DNA of 10,188 nucleotides from an uncultured Massilia sp. (GCA_946886065.1 CAMPHU010000168.1:1-10188), one strand, 5' to 3'. Counted from the first letter of the stretch, positions 1-6,386 are shown. Notes: a model not told the origin generated them from the sequence alone. Translations and numbers: made by a program.

Positions 1-227
1 GCACCTCGGCGCCGCACTCGGCATCGGCCCAGTTCTTCATCAACACCAAGGACAACGGCTTCCTGAACTACCCGGGCCAGGACGGCTGGGGCTATGCCGT
101 GTTCGGCAAGGTGACTTCGGGCCAGGACGTGGTGGATGAGATCAACAACGTCAAGACCACCCGCAGCGGCATGCACTCGGACGTGCCGGTCGATCCGGTC
201 GTCATCGAGAAGGTCGAAGTCGTCTGA
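1..227 (+). CDS. ppiB: Cyclophilin-type peptidyl-prolyl cis-trans isomerase, C-terminal part
   Basis: This is the 3' end of a cyclophilin gene; the 5' part lies outside the window. The first complete codon is at base 3 and the TGA stop is at 225-227. The visible 74 residues contain the cyclophilin core [14 protein letters not shown], followed by the [17 protein letters not shown] stretch (here [15 protein letters not shown]), which places the active-site beta strands. The protein then ends shortly after, as in small single-domain bacterial cyclophilins of about 165 residues. The family catalyses isomerisation of Xaa-Pro peptide bonds. No signal peptide can be judged because the N-terminus is missing, so cytoplasmic PpiB is favoured over periplasmic PpiA only by its close coupling to lpxH. 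The stop is 46 bases before the lpxH start on the same strand, with no terminator between, so the two are probably co-transcribed. Confidence 0.9.
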   Translation, partial: TSAPHSASAQFFINTKDNGFLNYPGQDGWGYAVFGKVTSGQDVVDEINNVKTTRSGMHSDVPVDPVVIEKVEVV

Positions 228-273
228 TGCCGGCCGCGAACCCGCGCAGGCACCAGCTGCACCTGTCGATCCA

Positions 274-1038
274 ATGACGATGCCCGCGCGCCCAGCGGCC
301 ACCCCGTGCGCGCTGTTTATCTCCGACCTGCATTTGCAGGAGTCGCACCCGCGCACGGCCGAAGCGTTCTACCGCTTCATGGCCGGGCCGGCGCTGCGCG
401 CCGAGCGGCTTTACCTGCTCGGCGACATCTTCGAATACTGGGCCGGCGACGACGATCTTGCCGAACCCTTCCACCAGCAGGTCATTACCGCCATCCGCGC
501 TGTCGCGGATGCCGGTGTCGCCGTCTATTGGCTGGCTGGCAACCGGGACTTCCTGGTCGGCGGCGGTTTCGCCGAGGCCGCGGGATTGACGCTGGCGCAG
601 GAACCGCATGTGATCGAAGCCGGCGGACGCCGCATCGCGCTCGTGCATGGCGACGCGCAATGCACCCTCGACACCAAGTACATGGCCTTCCGCGCCCAGG
701 TGCGCGACCCGGCCTGGCAACGGCAGTTCCTGGGCATGCCGCTGGCGCAGCGCAAGGCGATCATCGCCGGGCTGCGCGAAGGCAGCCGCGAGGCGCATGC
801 CGGCAAGTCCTATGAAATCATGGATGTGACGCCGGAAGCGGTGCAGGACTTGTTCGACCGGGCCGATGCCTCCGTCATCATCCACGGGCATACGCACCGT
901 CCGGCCGTGCACGATACGGACGGCAGGCTGCGCTACGTGCTGCCCGACTGGGAGCTCGATGCGGAGCCGGTGCGCGGTGGATGGATCGCGCTGGCCGCGG
1001 ATGGTGCGATCACGCGGCACGACCTGTCCGAGCTCTGA
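274..1038 (+). CDS. lpxH: UDP-2,3-diacylglucosamine diphosphatase LpxH
   Basis: LpxH hydrolyses UDP-2,3-diacylglucosamine to lipid X and UMP, the fourth step of lipid A synthesis, at the inner face of the cytoplasmic membrane. The 254-residue product shows the calcineurin-like metallophosphoesterase motifs in order: SDLHL (D18, H20), LGDIFEYW (D51), AGNRDF (N90, R91), LVHGD (H125) and IIHGHTHRP (H204, H206, H208). These match the Mn-binding and substrate ligands known from the E. coli and Haemophilus enzymes. The family is usually about 240 residues. The start is chosen as the first ATG in frame; a second ATG lies two codons on at 280. Neither has a convincing Shine-Dalgarno sequence, so translation may be coupled to the cyclophilin gene. 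The frame is open further upstream, but that part overlaps the cyclophilin coding sequence. A hairpin terminator follows 33 bases after the stop. Confidence 0.95.
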   Translation: MTMPARPAATPCALFISDLHLQESHPRTAEAFYRFMAGPALRAERLYLLGDIFEYWAGDDDLAEPFHQQVITAIRAVADAGVAVYWLAGNRDFLVGGGFAEAAGLTLAQEPHVIEAGGRRIALVHGDAQCTLDTKYMAFRAQVRDPAWQRQFLGMPLAQRKAIIAGLREGSREAHAGKSYEIMDVTPEAVQDLFDRADASVIIHGHTHRPAVHDTDGRLRYVLPDWELDAEPVRGGWIALAADGAITRHDLSEL

Positions 1039-1071
1039 GACTCGGCACACCAGTCGCCCGCAACGCCGGCA

Positions 1072-1104
1072 CGTCGCACCGGCCTTCGCCGGTGCGACGG
1101 TTTT
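1072..1104 (+). terminator. Rho-independent terminator after lpxH
   Basis: A perfect 12-bp stem pairs 1072-1083 with 1088-1099 around a 4-base loop, and is followed by G and four T. It lies 33 bases after the lpxH stop and before the convergent minus-strand mqsA-like gene, which ends at 1137. The T run is short, so efficiency is uncertain. On the minus strand the stem is not followed by T, so it probably serves lpxH only. The same kind of GC-rich palindrome can also be a dispersed repeat in such genomes, which one window cannot settle. Confidence 0.7.
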
Positions 1105-1136
1105 ACTGCTAAGGACCAAAATAAGCCGGTTTGGCG

Positions 1137-1529
1137 CTAACGCACTTCGTCCAGCAGTTGCGGATGCGCACCCAGCAGCCGCAGGATCTTGACCAGGGCC
1201 GCAGGCGCCTCCGCCTGCCCATCCTCGAAGCGGGCGAACTCTCCGGGCTCGTCGGCAAACAGCTCATCGGCCTTCTGCTGGCTCAGCCCCAGCTTCTTCC
1301 TCAGGTTCCGGATATCCTGCCCCGCCTCCAGGTCGACCTGCTTGCGGAAGGCCTTGATCAGCTCGCCATAATGCTCTTCCTCGCCCCGCGTGCAGACCAC
1401 CTCGCGGCAACCTGAACAGTAATCCGCGACCACGTCCGGAATCGTCGTGCTCTTTCCCTTGTAGGTATAGACCATGTCCCGGGTGGCGTGCACCAGGGGC
1501 GATATCCCGCAATTCGGGCATGTCAGCAT
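1137..1529 (-). CDS. MqsA-family antitoxin-like regulator (YgiT zinc finger plus HTH), solitary
   Basis: The 130-residue product is close in length and layout to E. coli MqsA (131 residues). The N-terminal zinc finger has paired cysteines at C4/C7 and C38/C41, each one position later than MqsA C3/C6/C37/C40. The C-terminal half is an HTH-XRE domain: LRKKLGLSQQKADELF (76-91), then GEFARFEDG (96-104), ending in HPQLLDEVR, which mirrors MqsA HPELLNEIR. R100 corresponds to the DNA-contacting Arg101, but Asn97 is replaced by G96. The start at 1529 is preceded by a strong ribosome binding site, AAGGAGGA (1536-1543), 6 bases upstream; the longer frame upstream has none. In TA operons the MqsR toxin gene sits directly upstream of mqsA. 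Here that position is the 206-bp region shared with the divergent gntR-type gene, too short and without an mqsR-like frame. It is therefore an orphan antitoxin or a stand-alone transcription factor. I am sure of the family, not of the regulatory targets. Confidence 0.9.
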   Translation of the reverse strand: MLTCPNCGISPLVHATRDMVYTYKGKSTTIPDVVADYCSGCREVVCTRGEEEHYGELIKAFRKQVDLEAGQDIRNLRKKLGLSQQKADELFADEPGEFARFEDGQAEAPAALVKILRLLGAHPQLLDEVR

Positions 1530-1623
1530 GTTCGGTCCTCCTTCGCTTGTCAGCCGCCATCCTACCAAAGCGCCACGCCGGACCGCGCCCGCTCGCCCCG
1601 CCAAAAAATCTGGCGTATGTATG

Positions 1624-1651
1624 TTGACACTGACAAAACCACTGTTATACT
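1624..1651 (+). promoter_or_regulatory. Sigma-70 promoter of the GntR-ABC operon
   Basis: A perfect -35 box TTGACA (1624-1629) is separated by 16 bases from the -10 box TATACT (1646-1651). Transcription would start near 1658, giving a leader of about 78 bases before the GntR start at 1736. The promoter lies in the 206-bp divergent region (1530-1735) shared with the mqsA-like gene. This stretch is much richer in A and T than the surrounding genes, as expected of a regulatory region. CACT elements recur at 1628, 1640, 1653 and 1664, across and just past the promoter, and could be operator half-sites. No clear promoter for the minus-strand gene was resolved. Confidence 0.75.
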
Positions 1652-1695
1652 TCACTACAACACCACTTCATCACATCACCAACATGGAGGCAGGG

Positions 1696-1758
1696 ATGGT
1701 TACCACGCTGCACCGTTACACAAGGGAGGCCCGCGATGTCAGTCGGCTGGAACGATAA
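1696..1758 (+). CDS. Possible 20-residue leader ORF overlapping the GntR start
   Basis: An ATG at 1696 is preceded by GGAGG (1686-1690) at 5 bases. It opens a 20-codon frame reading MVTTLHRYTREARDVSRLER, ending with TAA at 1756-1758, 23 bases inside the GntR gene and in a different frame. It lies downstream of the predicted transcription start. The peptide resembles no family I know. If translated, it could couple or interfere with initiation at the GntR start. It may equally be chance, since short frames with an SD-like purine run are common. Confidence 0.2.
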   Translation: MVTTLHRYTREARDVSRLER

Positions 1759-2116
1759 CACCCCGATCTACCGCCAGCTCAAGGAGCGGGTGGTGGGCAT
1801 GATGCTCGACGGCGTGCTGAAGGCCGGCGACGCCCTGCCCTCGGTCCGCTCGATCGCGGCCGAATATCAATTGAATCCGATCACCGTATCGAAGGCTTAC
1901 CAGGAACTGGTCGACGAGAACTTAGTGGAAAAGCGAAGGGGAATTGGCATGTACGTCACCGAAGGAGCAAGCGAGAAACTGCTGTCCACGGAACGCGAAC
2001 GTTTCATCCGGGAGGAATGGCCGGCGATGGTGGAACGCATCCGCCGCCTGGGCCTGAACCTGGAACAGCTGCTGCGCGCCGCCGACACCCTTCCCAACCC
2101 GGGAGGTGCGGCATGA
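1736..2116 (+). CDS. GntR family transcriptional regulator, YtrA subfamily
   Basis: This 126-residue protein has the N-terminal GntR winged helix-turn-helix: PIYRQLKERV (10-19), the LPSVRSIAAEYQLNPITVSKAY recognition region (34-55), and the wing VEKRRGIGMYV (64-74). After it comes only a short helical tail of about 50 residues with no effector-binding domain. That architecture defines the YtrA subfamily, which typically represses the ABC transporter operon it heads and responds to cell-envelope antibiotics or stress. The start follows AAGGGAGG (1722-1729) at 6 bases. The TGA stop overlaps the ATG of the ATPase gene as ATGA, indicating translational coupling. Autoregulation from the promoter at 1624-1651 is inferred from family behaviour. 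The inducer is unknown. Confidence 0.92.
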   Translation: MSVGWNDNTPIYRQLKERVVGMMLDGVLKAGDALPSVRSIAAEYQLNPITVSKAYQELVDENLVEKRRGIGMYVTEGASEKLLSTERERFIREEWPAMVERIRRLGLNLEQLLRAADTLPNPGGAA

Positions 2117-2982
2117 GCACCGTGCTTTCCGCGCGCGGCCTGACCAAGCGCTACGGCAAGCGGGTGGCGGTCGACAGTGTCGACTTCGACATCCCGGCCG
2201 GGCGCATCGTCGGCCTGATCGGTCCCAACGGTTCCGGCAAGACCACCACGCTGAAGGCGGCGCTCGGGCTGGTGCCCTTCGAAGGCGAGCTGTCGGTGCT
2301 GGGCTTCGACCCGCGCACCCAGCGCGACGAGCTGATGAAGGATGTCTGCTTCATCGCCGACGTCGCCATCCTGCCGCGCTGGCTGCGCGTCAAGGATGCG
2401 GTCGACTTCGTGGCCGGCGTGCATCCGCGCTTCGACCGCGCCAAGGCCGAGCGCTACATCGCCCACACCAAGCTGCGCCCGGGCATGAAGGTCAAGGAAA
2501 TGTCGAAGGGCATGATCGTCCAGCTGCACCTGGCGCTGGTGATGGCCATCGACGCCCGCCTGCTGGTGCTGGACGAGCCGACCCTGGGCCTCGACATCAT
2601 CTACCGCAAGCAGTTCTACCAGAACCTGCTGGAAGACTACTTCGACGAAAAGAAGACCGTCATCATCACCACCCACCAGGTGGAGGAAGTCGAGCACATC
2701 CTGACCGACCTGCTGTTCATCCGCGACGGCAAGATCGTGCTGTCGGCCTCGATGGACGAGATCGGCGAGCGCTACATGGAAGTGATGGTGCCGGCCGAGA
2801 AGATCCCGGCCGCCAACGCCCTGCAGCCCCTCGACCAGCGCACCGTGTTCGGCAAGTCGGTGATGCTGTTCGACGCCAACCGCGCCGGCGTCTCGCGCGC
2901 CCAGCTGGCCGCCCTCGGCGAAACCCGCAACCCCAGCGTGGCCGACCTGTTCGTCGCCACCATGAAAGGAACCTACGCATGA
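2113..2982 (+). CDS. ABC transporter ATP-binding protein (ABC-2 / YtrB-like)
   Basis: This 289-residue nucleotide-binding subunit would energise the permease encoded next. Visible motifs are Walker A GPNGSGKTT (37-45), a signature region reading MSKGM (130-134) in place of LSGGQ, Walker B LLVLDEP (150-156), D-loop LGLD (158-161) and the H-loop His188 in TTHQ. The usual Q-loop glutamine is not evident; the stretch is CFIADVA (79-85). Such departures occur in ABC-2 export ATPases of the YtrB/EcsA type. Residues after about 225 form the C-terminal extension usual for this class. The start is ATG 2113 within the ATGA overlap with the regulator gene, with GGGAGG (2101-2106) 6 bases before it. The substrate cannot be inferred from the sequence. 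Confidence 0.92.
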   Translation: MSTVLSARGLTKRYGKRVAVDSVDFDIPAGRIVGLIGPNGSGKTTTLKAALGLVPFEGELSVLGFDPRTQRDELMKDVCFIADVAILPRWLRVKDAVDFVAGVHPRFDRAKAERYIAHTKLRPGMKVKEMSKGMIVQLHLALVMAIDARLLVLDEPTLGLDIIYRKQFYQNLLEDYFDEKKTVIITTHQVEEVEHILTDLLFIRDGKIVLSASMDEIGERYMEVMVPAEKIPAANALQPLDQRTVFGKSVMLFDANRAGVSRAQLAALGETRNPSVADLFVATMKGTYA

Positions 2983-3947
2983 ATACGATGAAATGGCTGC
3001 TCCAGCGCGAGTTCTGGGAGCACAAGGGCGCCTTCTTCTGGGCCCCGGTCGTGGTGGCGGCCGCCCTGGTCCTGCTCATCGGCGGCGGCTTCGTGTACGG
3101 CCTGCTCACCACCGACATGGCCAACATCCAGATCGACGGCCAGAACGTGGTCGCCATCCAGGGCATCCCGCACGACATGCGCAGCAAGCTGGCCGACATC
3201 ATCGCCTCGGGCTACCTGGGCGCCGCGGCCCCGCTGTTCGTCATGCTGCCGGTGGTCGTGTTCTTCTACTGCCTGGCGGCCCTGTACGACGACCGCCGCG
3301 ACCGCAGTATCCTGTTCTGGAAGTCGCTGCCGATGTCGGACCAGGAAACCGTGCTGTCGAAGGTGGTGACCGCCCTGTTGGTCGCCCCGATGATCACGAT
3401 CGCCGTCGGCGTCGCCGCCTCGCTCCTGCTGCTCATCATCGGCCTGGTCGGCACCGCCGCCAAGGGCCTGAACCTGCTCGCGCCGGTGCTGTCCGACATC
3501 AACCTCTACCTGTCGCCGCTCTACCTGCTGGCCTTCCTGCCGCTCTACATCCTGTTCGCGCTGCCGACCGTGGGCTGGCTGCTGATGGTCTCGGCCTGGG
3601 CGCGCTCCAAGGTCTTCCTGTGGGCGGCGGGCACGCCGCTGGTGGCGATCGTGGTGCTGAAATGGGTCGACTTCATCATCGGCCGCTTCGCCAACCTGAC
3701 CCTGAACGTCAACTGGTTCATCGAGGAAGTCGTGGCCCGTGGCCTGACGGGGCTGCTGCCGGGCATCTGGCTGGCCGAACTCGACAACTCGTCCCTGGTC
3801 GAGACGGGCGAGCACCTGAACGGCGGCATCCTGCTGGCCCACTCCTACAGCGCACTGGCGACGCCGGGCGTGTGGCTGGGCGCCCTGGCCGGCGCGGCGA
3901 TGATCTTCGCGGCGATGCGCCTGCGCCGCTGGCGCGACGAAGGCTGA
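2979..3947 (+). CDS. ABC-2 type transporter permease
   Basis: This 322-residue membrane protein has six predicted helices at roughly 20-43, 80-102, 129-157, 181-207, 212-233 and 292-314. Between the second and third is the conserved cytoplasmic stretch YDDRRDRSILFWKSLPMSD (103-121), typical of ABC-2 permeases encoded beside YtrA-type regulators. A soluble loop of about 37 residues separates helices one and two, and one of about 58 residues precedes the last helix. Only one permease gene is present, so the working transporter is probably a homodimer of permease and ATPase. The start overlaps the ATPase stop as ATGA, with AAAGGA (2965-2970) 8 bases upstream. It probably exports or extracts an envelope-active compound, but this is inference from the regulator type. 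Confidence 0.9.
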   Translation: MNTMKWLLQREFWEHKGAFFWAPVVVAAALVLLIGGGFVYGLLTTDMANIQIDGQNVVAIQGIPHDMRSKLADIIASGYLGAAAPLFVMLPVVVFFYCLAALYDDRRDRSILFWKSLPMSDQETVLSKVVTALLVAPMITIAVGVAASLLLLIIGLVGTAAKGLNLLAPVLSDINLYLSPLYLLAFLPLYILFALPTVGWLLMVSAWARSKVFLWAAGTPLVAIVVLKWVDFIIGRFANLTLNVNWFIEEVVARGLTGLLPGIWLAELDNSSLVETGEHLNGGILLAHSYSALATPGVWLGALAGAAMIFAAMRLRRWRDEG

Positions 3948-3954
3948 CCGCGAG

Positions 3955-4752
3955 ATGCGCACCCTGCCTGCCGCCGTCCTCGCCAGCCTGGTTCTCTGCG
4001 GCGCCTCCCGTACTGCCGGCGCCGCGGAGGACGGGCCGGTCCGTGAGCTCGAACCGGTTCACGTCAACGCGATGCGCGATCCGGAAGTCCGCAAGTACAA
4101 GGCGATCCTGGCGGGCCTGGACGCCTTCGAGAAGCATCACAAGCTGGCCCCGGCGGTCGACCGCCTGGTGTTCCGGCTCACGGCGCGCAAGCCGGACGCA
4201 TCGCCGGCGCCACTGGCCGCGCGGCTGGTTGGCGACGGCGGCTTCGCCCAGGCGATCCCCATCGATGGCGACGGCCGCTTCGACGTGCCCCGCAGCGAGG
4301 CCGCCGAGGACGCGAACAGCGAACTGGAGCTGAACCGCAAACGCCGCGCCTACCGGATCGCGCCCGACATCCGCACGCCGGGCTTGCCTGTCAACCAGCG
4401 GCGTCTCGGCGACCTGCGGCTGGAATGCAAGGTGATGATCGCGATCGCGAAGGAGGAGATCCCCTTCTTCTGGGTCATGACGATCAACACGATCCTGCTC
4501 ACGACCGACTGGTGCAGCTCCTTTAACGACAGGGAAAAAGCGGTCTTCAGCTTCGATGCCGATGCGCCGGTCACCGCTGCGCAGCTGCGCGAGGGCGACC
4601 GGGTCCGTGACCTGAAGGTCAGGGGAAGTTCCTTCGACGTGCCGATCGGCGTGGAGTGGAGCGACGACGCGGTGGTGGAGCTGACCTACGCCGAACCGGC
4701 GGCGGGTGCGCTTACTGGAACTGCTGGCGAAACGCCTCGAACTGCGCCTTGA
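3955..4752 (+). CDS. Secreted protein of unknown function, fourth gene of the ABC operon
   Basis: I do not recognise this 265-residue protein. It begins with a good Sec signal peptide: MRT, a hydrophobic stretch LPAAVLASLVLCGA (4-17) and a likely cleavage after AGA (21-23). The mature part holds two cysteines, C158 and C187, that could form a disulfide around the most hydrophobic segment (161-184, containing IPFFWVMTINTILLTT). That segment is interrupted by polar residues and looks like buried strands rather than a membrane helix. The start is 7 bases after the permease stop, with only a weak AAGG upstream, so translational coupling is likely. Its position suggests a periplasmic accessory of the transporter, or a protein made under the same stress. 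The last 14 codons run antisense over the 3' end of yceH. The gene call is supported by the signal peptide, spacing and uniform coding character. Confidence 0.8.
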   Translation: MRTLPAAVLASLVLCGASRTAGAAEDGPVRELEPVHVNAMRDPEVRKYKAILAGLDAFEKHHKLAPAVDRLVFRLTARKPDASPAPLAARLVGDGGFAQAIPIDGDGRFDVPRSEAAEDANSELELNRKRRAYRIAPDIRTPGLPVNQRRLGDLRLECKVMIAIAKEEIPFFWVMTINTILLTTDWCSSFNDREKAVFSFDADAPVTAAQLREGDRVRDLKVRGSSFDVPIGVEWSDDAVVELTYAEPAAGALTGTAGETPRTAP

Positions 4753-5413
4753 GATCTTCGAGTTCGCCGCGCAAGGCGGCGACTTCCTGCTCCAGCTGAC
4801 CAATGCGGCCGCCCTGGGTCATTCCGGCGGCCGCGCTGTTCACCTGCTCGCTGCCGGCGACGATGGTGATTTCTCCGCCCAGCAACTGGCCGTAGCGCGA
4901 CTCCTTGGTGCCGGGAGCGCGCTCCAGGCGCGCCACCAGCGGCGGGTATTTATCGATCAGGAACTGCAGCGCGGTCTCGACCTCGGCCACGCTCTTGAAC
5001 TCGTGCAGGCGGCCGGTGCGGGTGCGGATCTCGCCGGCGGTCTGCAGGCCGCGCAGCATCAGGACGGCGAGCACGGCCACCTTGTCCTGCTCCAGGGTCC
5101 ACTTGATGCGCATGCGATGCTCGTACTTGATCACGCGCGCGCCGGCCTGCGAGATGCCGTTGACCAGCTTGCGCTCGATGAGGCGCTGCAGGGTGTCCTG
5201 CACCACCTCGTCGGTGAGCTGCATGACCGGGTCGCGGCTCGACAGCTGGTTGCAGCCGTTGACGATCGCGTTGAGCGACATCGGGTAGTTGTCGGGGGTA
5301 AGCGCTTCTTTCTCGGCCAGCACCGCGAGCACGCGGATTTCGATCGGGTCAAGTACAGCTGCGGCTGCGGCCGCAGTGACGGCAGCATCGCCGCCAGTCG
5401 CTTCATTCGTCAT
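4712..5413 (-). CDS. yceH: YceH family protein (UPF0502 / DUF480)
   Basis: The 233-residue product follows E. coli YceH (about 215 residues) throughout: LDPIEIRVLAVLAEKEALTP near the N-terminus, then NYPMSLNAIVNGCNQLSSRDPVM, TLEQDKVAVLAVLMLRGLQT, and APGTKESRYGQLL. The family folds as two winged-helix domains, but its cellular role is not established. An extra Ala-rich stretch (about residues 9-19) precedes the first domain. The C-terminus (203-233, RIGQLEQEVAALRGELEDLK) is a predicted coiled coil. The start at 5413 has AAGGA 5 bases upstream. It lies 8 bases downstream of the serine acetyltransferase stop, and that stop region forms part of the ribosome binding site, so the two genes are very likely co-transcribed. 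The 3' end overlaps the convergent secreted-protein gene by 41 bp, and no terminator hairpin was seen there. Confidence 0.93.
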   Translation of the reverse strand: MTNEATGGDAAVTAAAAAAVLDPIEIRVLAVLAEKEALTPDNYPMSLNAIVNGCNQLSSRDPVMQLTDEVVQDTLQRLIERKLVNGISQAGARVIKYEHRMRIKWTLEQDKVAVLAVLMLRGLQTAGEIRTRTGRLHEFKSVAEVETALQFLIDKYPPLVARLERAPGTKESRYGQLLGGEITIVAGSEQVNSAAAGMTQGGRIGQLEQEVAALRGELEDLKAQFEAFRQQFQ

Positions 5414-5421
5414 GCGTATCC

Positions 5422-6159
5422 TTAGTCCACCAGTCGGTTCAATTGTTCCGAATCGAGTTTATCACCCTCCTTCATGTTCGGACAGCACAGGCCGGCGGCT
5501 TTCATGGACGCGGCCATGCGCTCGATCTGCTCGTCCTGGCGGGCGACGTGGTCGATCAGGTTGCGCAGCGCCTTGGACAGCGGATCGTCGCCGTTGGGCG
5601 TGACGCCGTAGGCCGCGAACATGCGCGCACTGCGCGACTGGTCTTCCTTGCGGATGATGTGGGCCGGGTTGCCGACCGCGGTGGCGCCCGAGGGCACCGG
5701 CTTGACGACCACGGCGTTGGAGCCGACCTTGGCGTATTCGCCGACGGTGAAGGCGCCCAGCACCTGGGCGCCGGCGCCGACGATCACGCCGCGCTCCAGG
5801 GTCGGGTGGCGCTTGGTGCCGGCGGTGAGCGTGGTGCCGCCCAGGGTCACGCCCTGGTAGATGGTGCAGTCGTCGCCGACCACGGCGGTTTCGCCGATGA
5901 CCACGCCGAAGCCGTGGTCGATGAAGACGCGGCGGCCGATGACGGCGCCGGGGTGGATCTCGATGCCGGTGATGACGCGGGCGAGGTAGGAAATGAAGCG
6001 GCCGAGCCACTTCAGGTTCATCTTCCAGCAGGCGTGCGCCCAGCTGTGCATGATGACCGCGTGCAGGCCCGGATAGCAGGTGAGCACCTCCCATCCGTTG
6101 CGGGCGGCGGGATCGCGTTCGATGATGCTCTTGATATCTTCGCGCAACTTGGAAAACAT
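5422..6159 (-). CDS. cysE: Serine O-acetyltransferase (short EpsC/CysE type)
   Basis: The enzyme transfers acetyl from acetyl-CoA to L-serine, giving O-acetylserine for cysteine synthesis in the cytoplasm. The 245-residue product has a short N-terminal helical part (1-60, MFSKLREDIKSIIERDPAAR). A left-handed parallel beta helix of hexapeptide repeats follows (about 62-175), with the signature IEIHPGAVIG...FIDHGFGVVIGETAVVG. The catalytic dyad is expected around H82 of the IDHG motif, with the TLGGT and RHPTLERG segments behind it. Start 6159 is chosen because family members begin at MFSKLRED. An upstream ATG at 6198 would add 13 residues; neither start has a strong ribosome binding site. The C-terminus carries a tail of about 70 residues with adjacent cysteines C225 and C226. 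It ends in Asp, not the Ile that docks E. coli CysE into CysK. A TACAAT at 6239-6234 on the minus strand is a possible -10 box. Confidence 0.93.
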   Translation of the reverse strand: MFSKLREDIKSIIERDPAARNGWEVLTCYPGLHAVIMHSWAHACWKMNLKWLGRFISYLARVITGIEIHPGAVIGRRVFIDHGFGVVIGETAVVGDDCTIYQGVTLGGTTLTAGTKRHPTLERGVIVGAGAQVLGAFTVGEYAKVGSNAVVVKPVPSGATAVGNPAHIIRKEDQSRSARMFAAYGVTPNGDDPLSKALRNLIDHVARQDEQIERMAASMKAAGLCCPNMKEGDKLDSEQLNRLVD

Positions 6160-6254
6160 AATGGGTATCGGGGCAAGTTCATCCCCATGGTAGCGCATGT
6201 CGGGGTGGCTTGCTTATGTGGGGTCAATACGGGATTGTAGAGTTGTGGGCGGTA

Positions 6255-6276
6255 GTTGCGCCAGGGGCTGCGCAAC
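6255..6276. other. Stem-loop upstream of cysE
   Basis: GTTGCG (6255-6260) pairs with CGCAAC (6271-6276), and CAG (6262-6264) with CTG (6268-6270). This leaves a single bulged C and a GGG loop. It sits about 95 bases upstream of the chosen cysE start and just upstream of the candidate -10 box at 6239-6234. It could therefore be a protein-binding palindrome or the edge of the neighbouring repeat cluster. Function unknown. Confidence 0.4.
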
Positions 6277-6278
6277 GG

Positions 6279-6330
6279 ACTTGGGTCCCCGCCTTTGCGG
6301 GGAGTCATTGCCGCGAGTGGCGGGGATGAG
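6279..6330 (-). repeat. REP-like repeat, first arm of an inverted pair
   Basis: Read on the minus strand, this copy contains CCCCGCAAAGGCGGGG followed by ACCCAAGT. It forms a 6-bp hairpin (6287-6292 with 6297-6302). Directly beside it (6304-6329) is a second, imperfect TCAT...ATGA hairpin around CCGCGAGTGGCGG, so the arm is a double unit. It matches the copy at 6387-6417 in inverted orientation over about 27 bases with only a few differences. The style resembles the short GC-rich palindromes dispersed between genes in many proteobacteria; copy number in this genome cannot be seen from one window. Confidence 0.7.
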
Positions 6331-6386
6331 GGTTCTACAGCTAACGTAGAAAGGCGATACTACAACCTTCATACGCTGCCATGAAA

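Noticed and set aside
202..1119. A 305-codon minus-strand frame over lpxH.
   Set aside because: It mirrors lpxH, whose active-site motifs are complete; the antisense translation is Arg/Gly/Val-rich with no domain.
3955..4026. A lipoprotein signal (LVLC) in the secreted protein.
   Set aside because: The residue before the cysteine is Leu, not Gly/Ala/Ser, while a normal AGA cleavage site is present a few residues later.
3718..4803. A 361-codon minus-strand frame over the secreted-protein gene.
   Set aside because: The plus-strand alternative has a clear signal peptide and operon spacing; the minus-strand product looks like a shadow of it.
5365..5376. A 12-bp palindrome CTGCGGCCGCAG.
   Set aside because: It falls within the polyalanine codons of yceH and is explained by GCN repeats.
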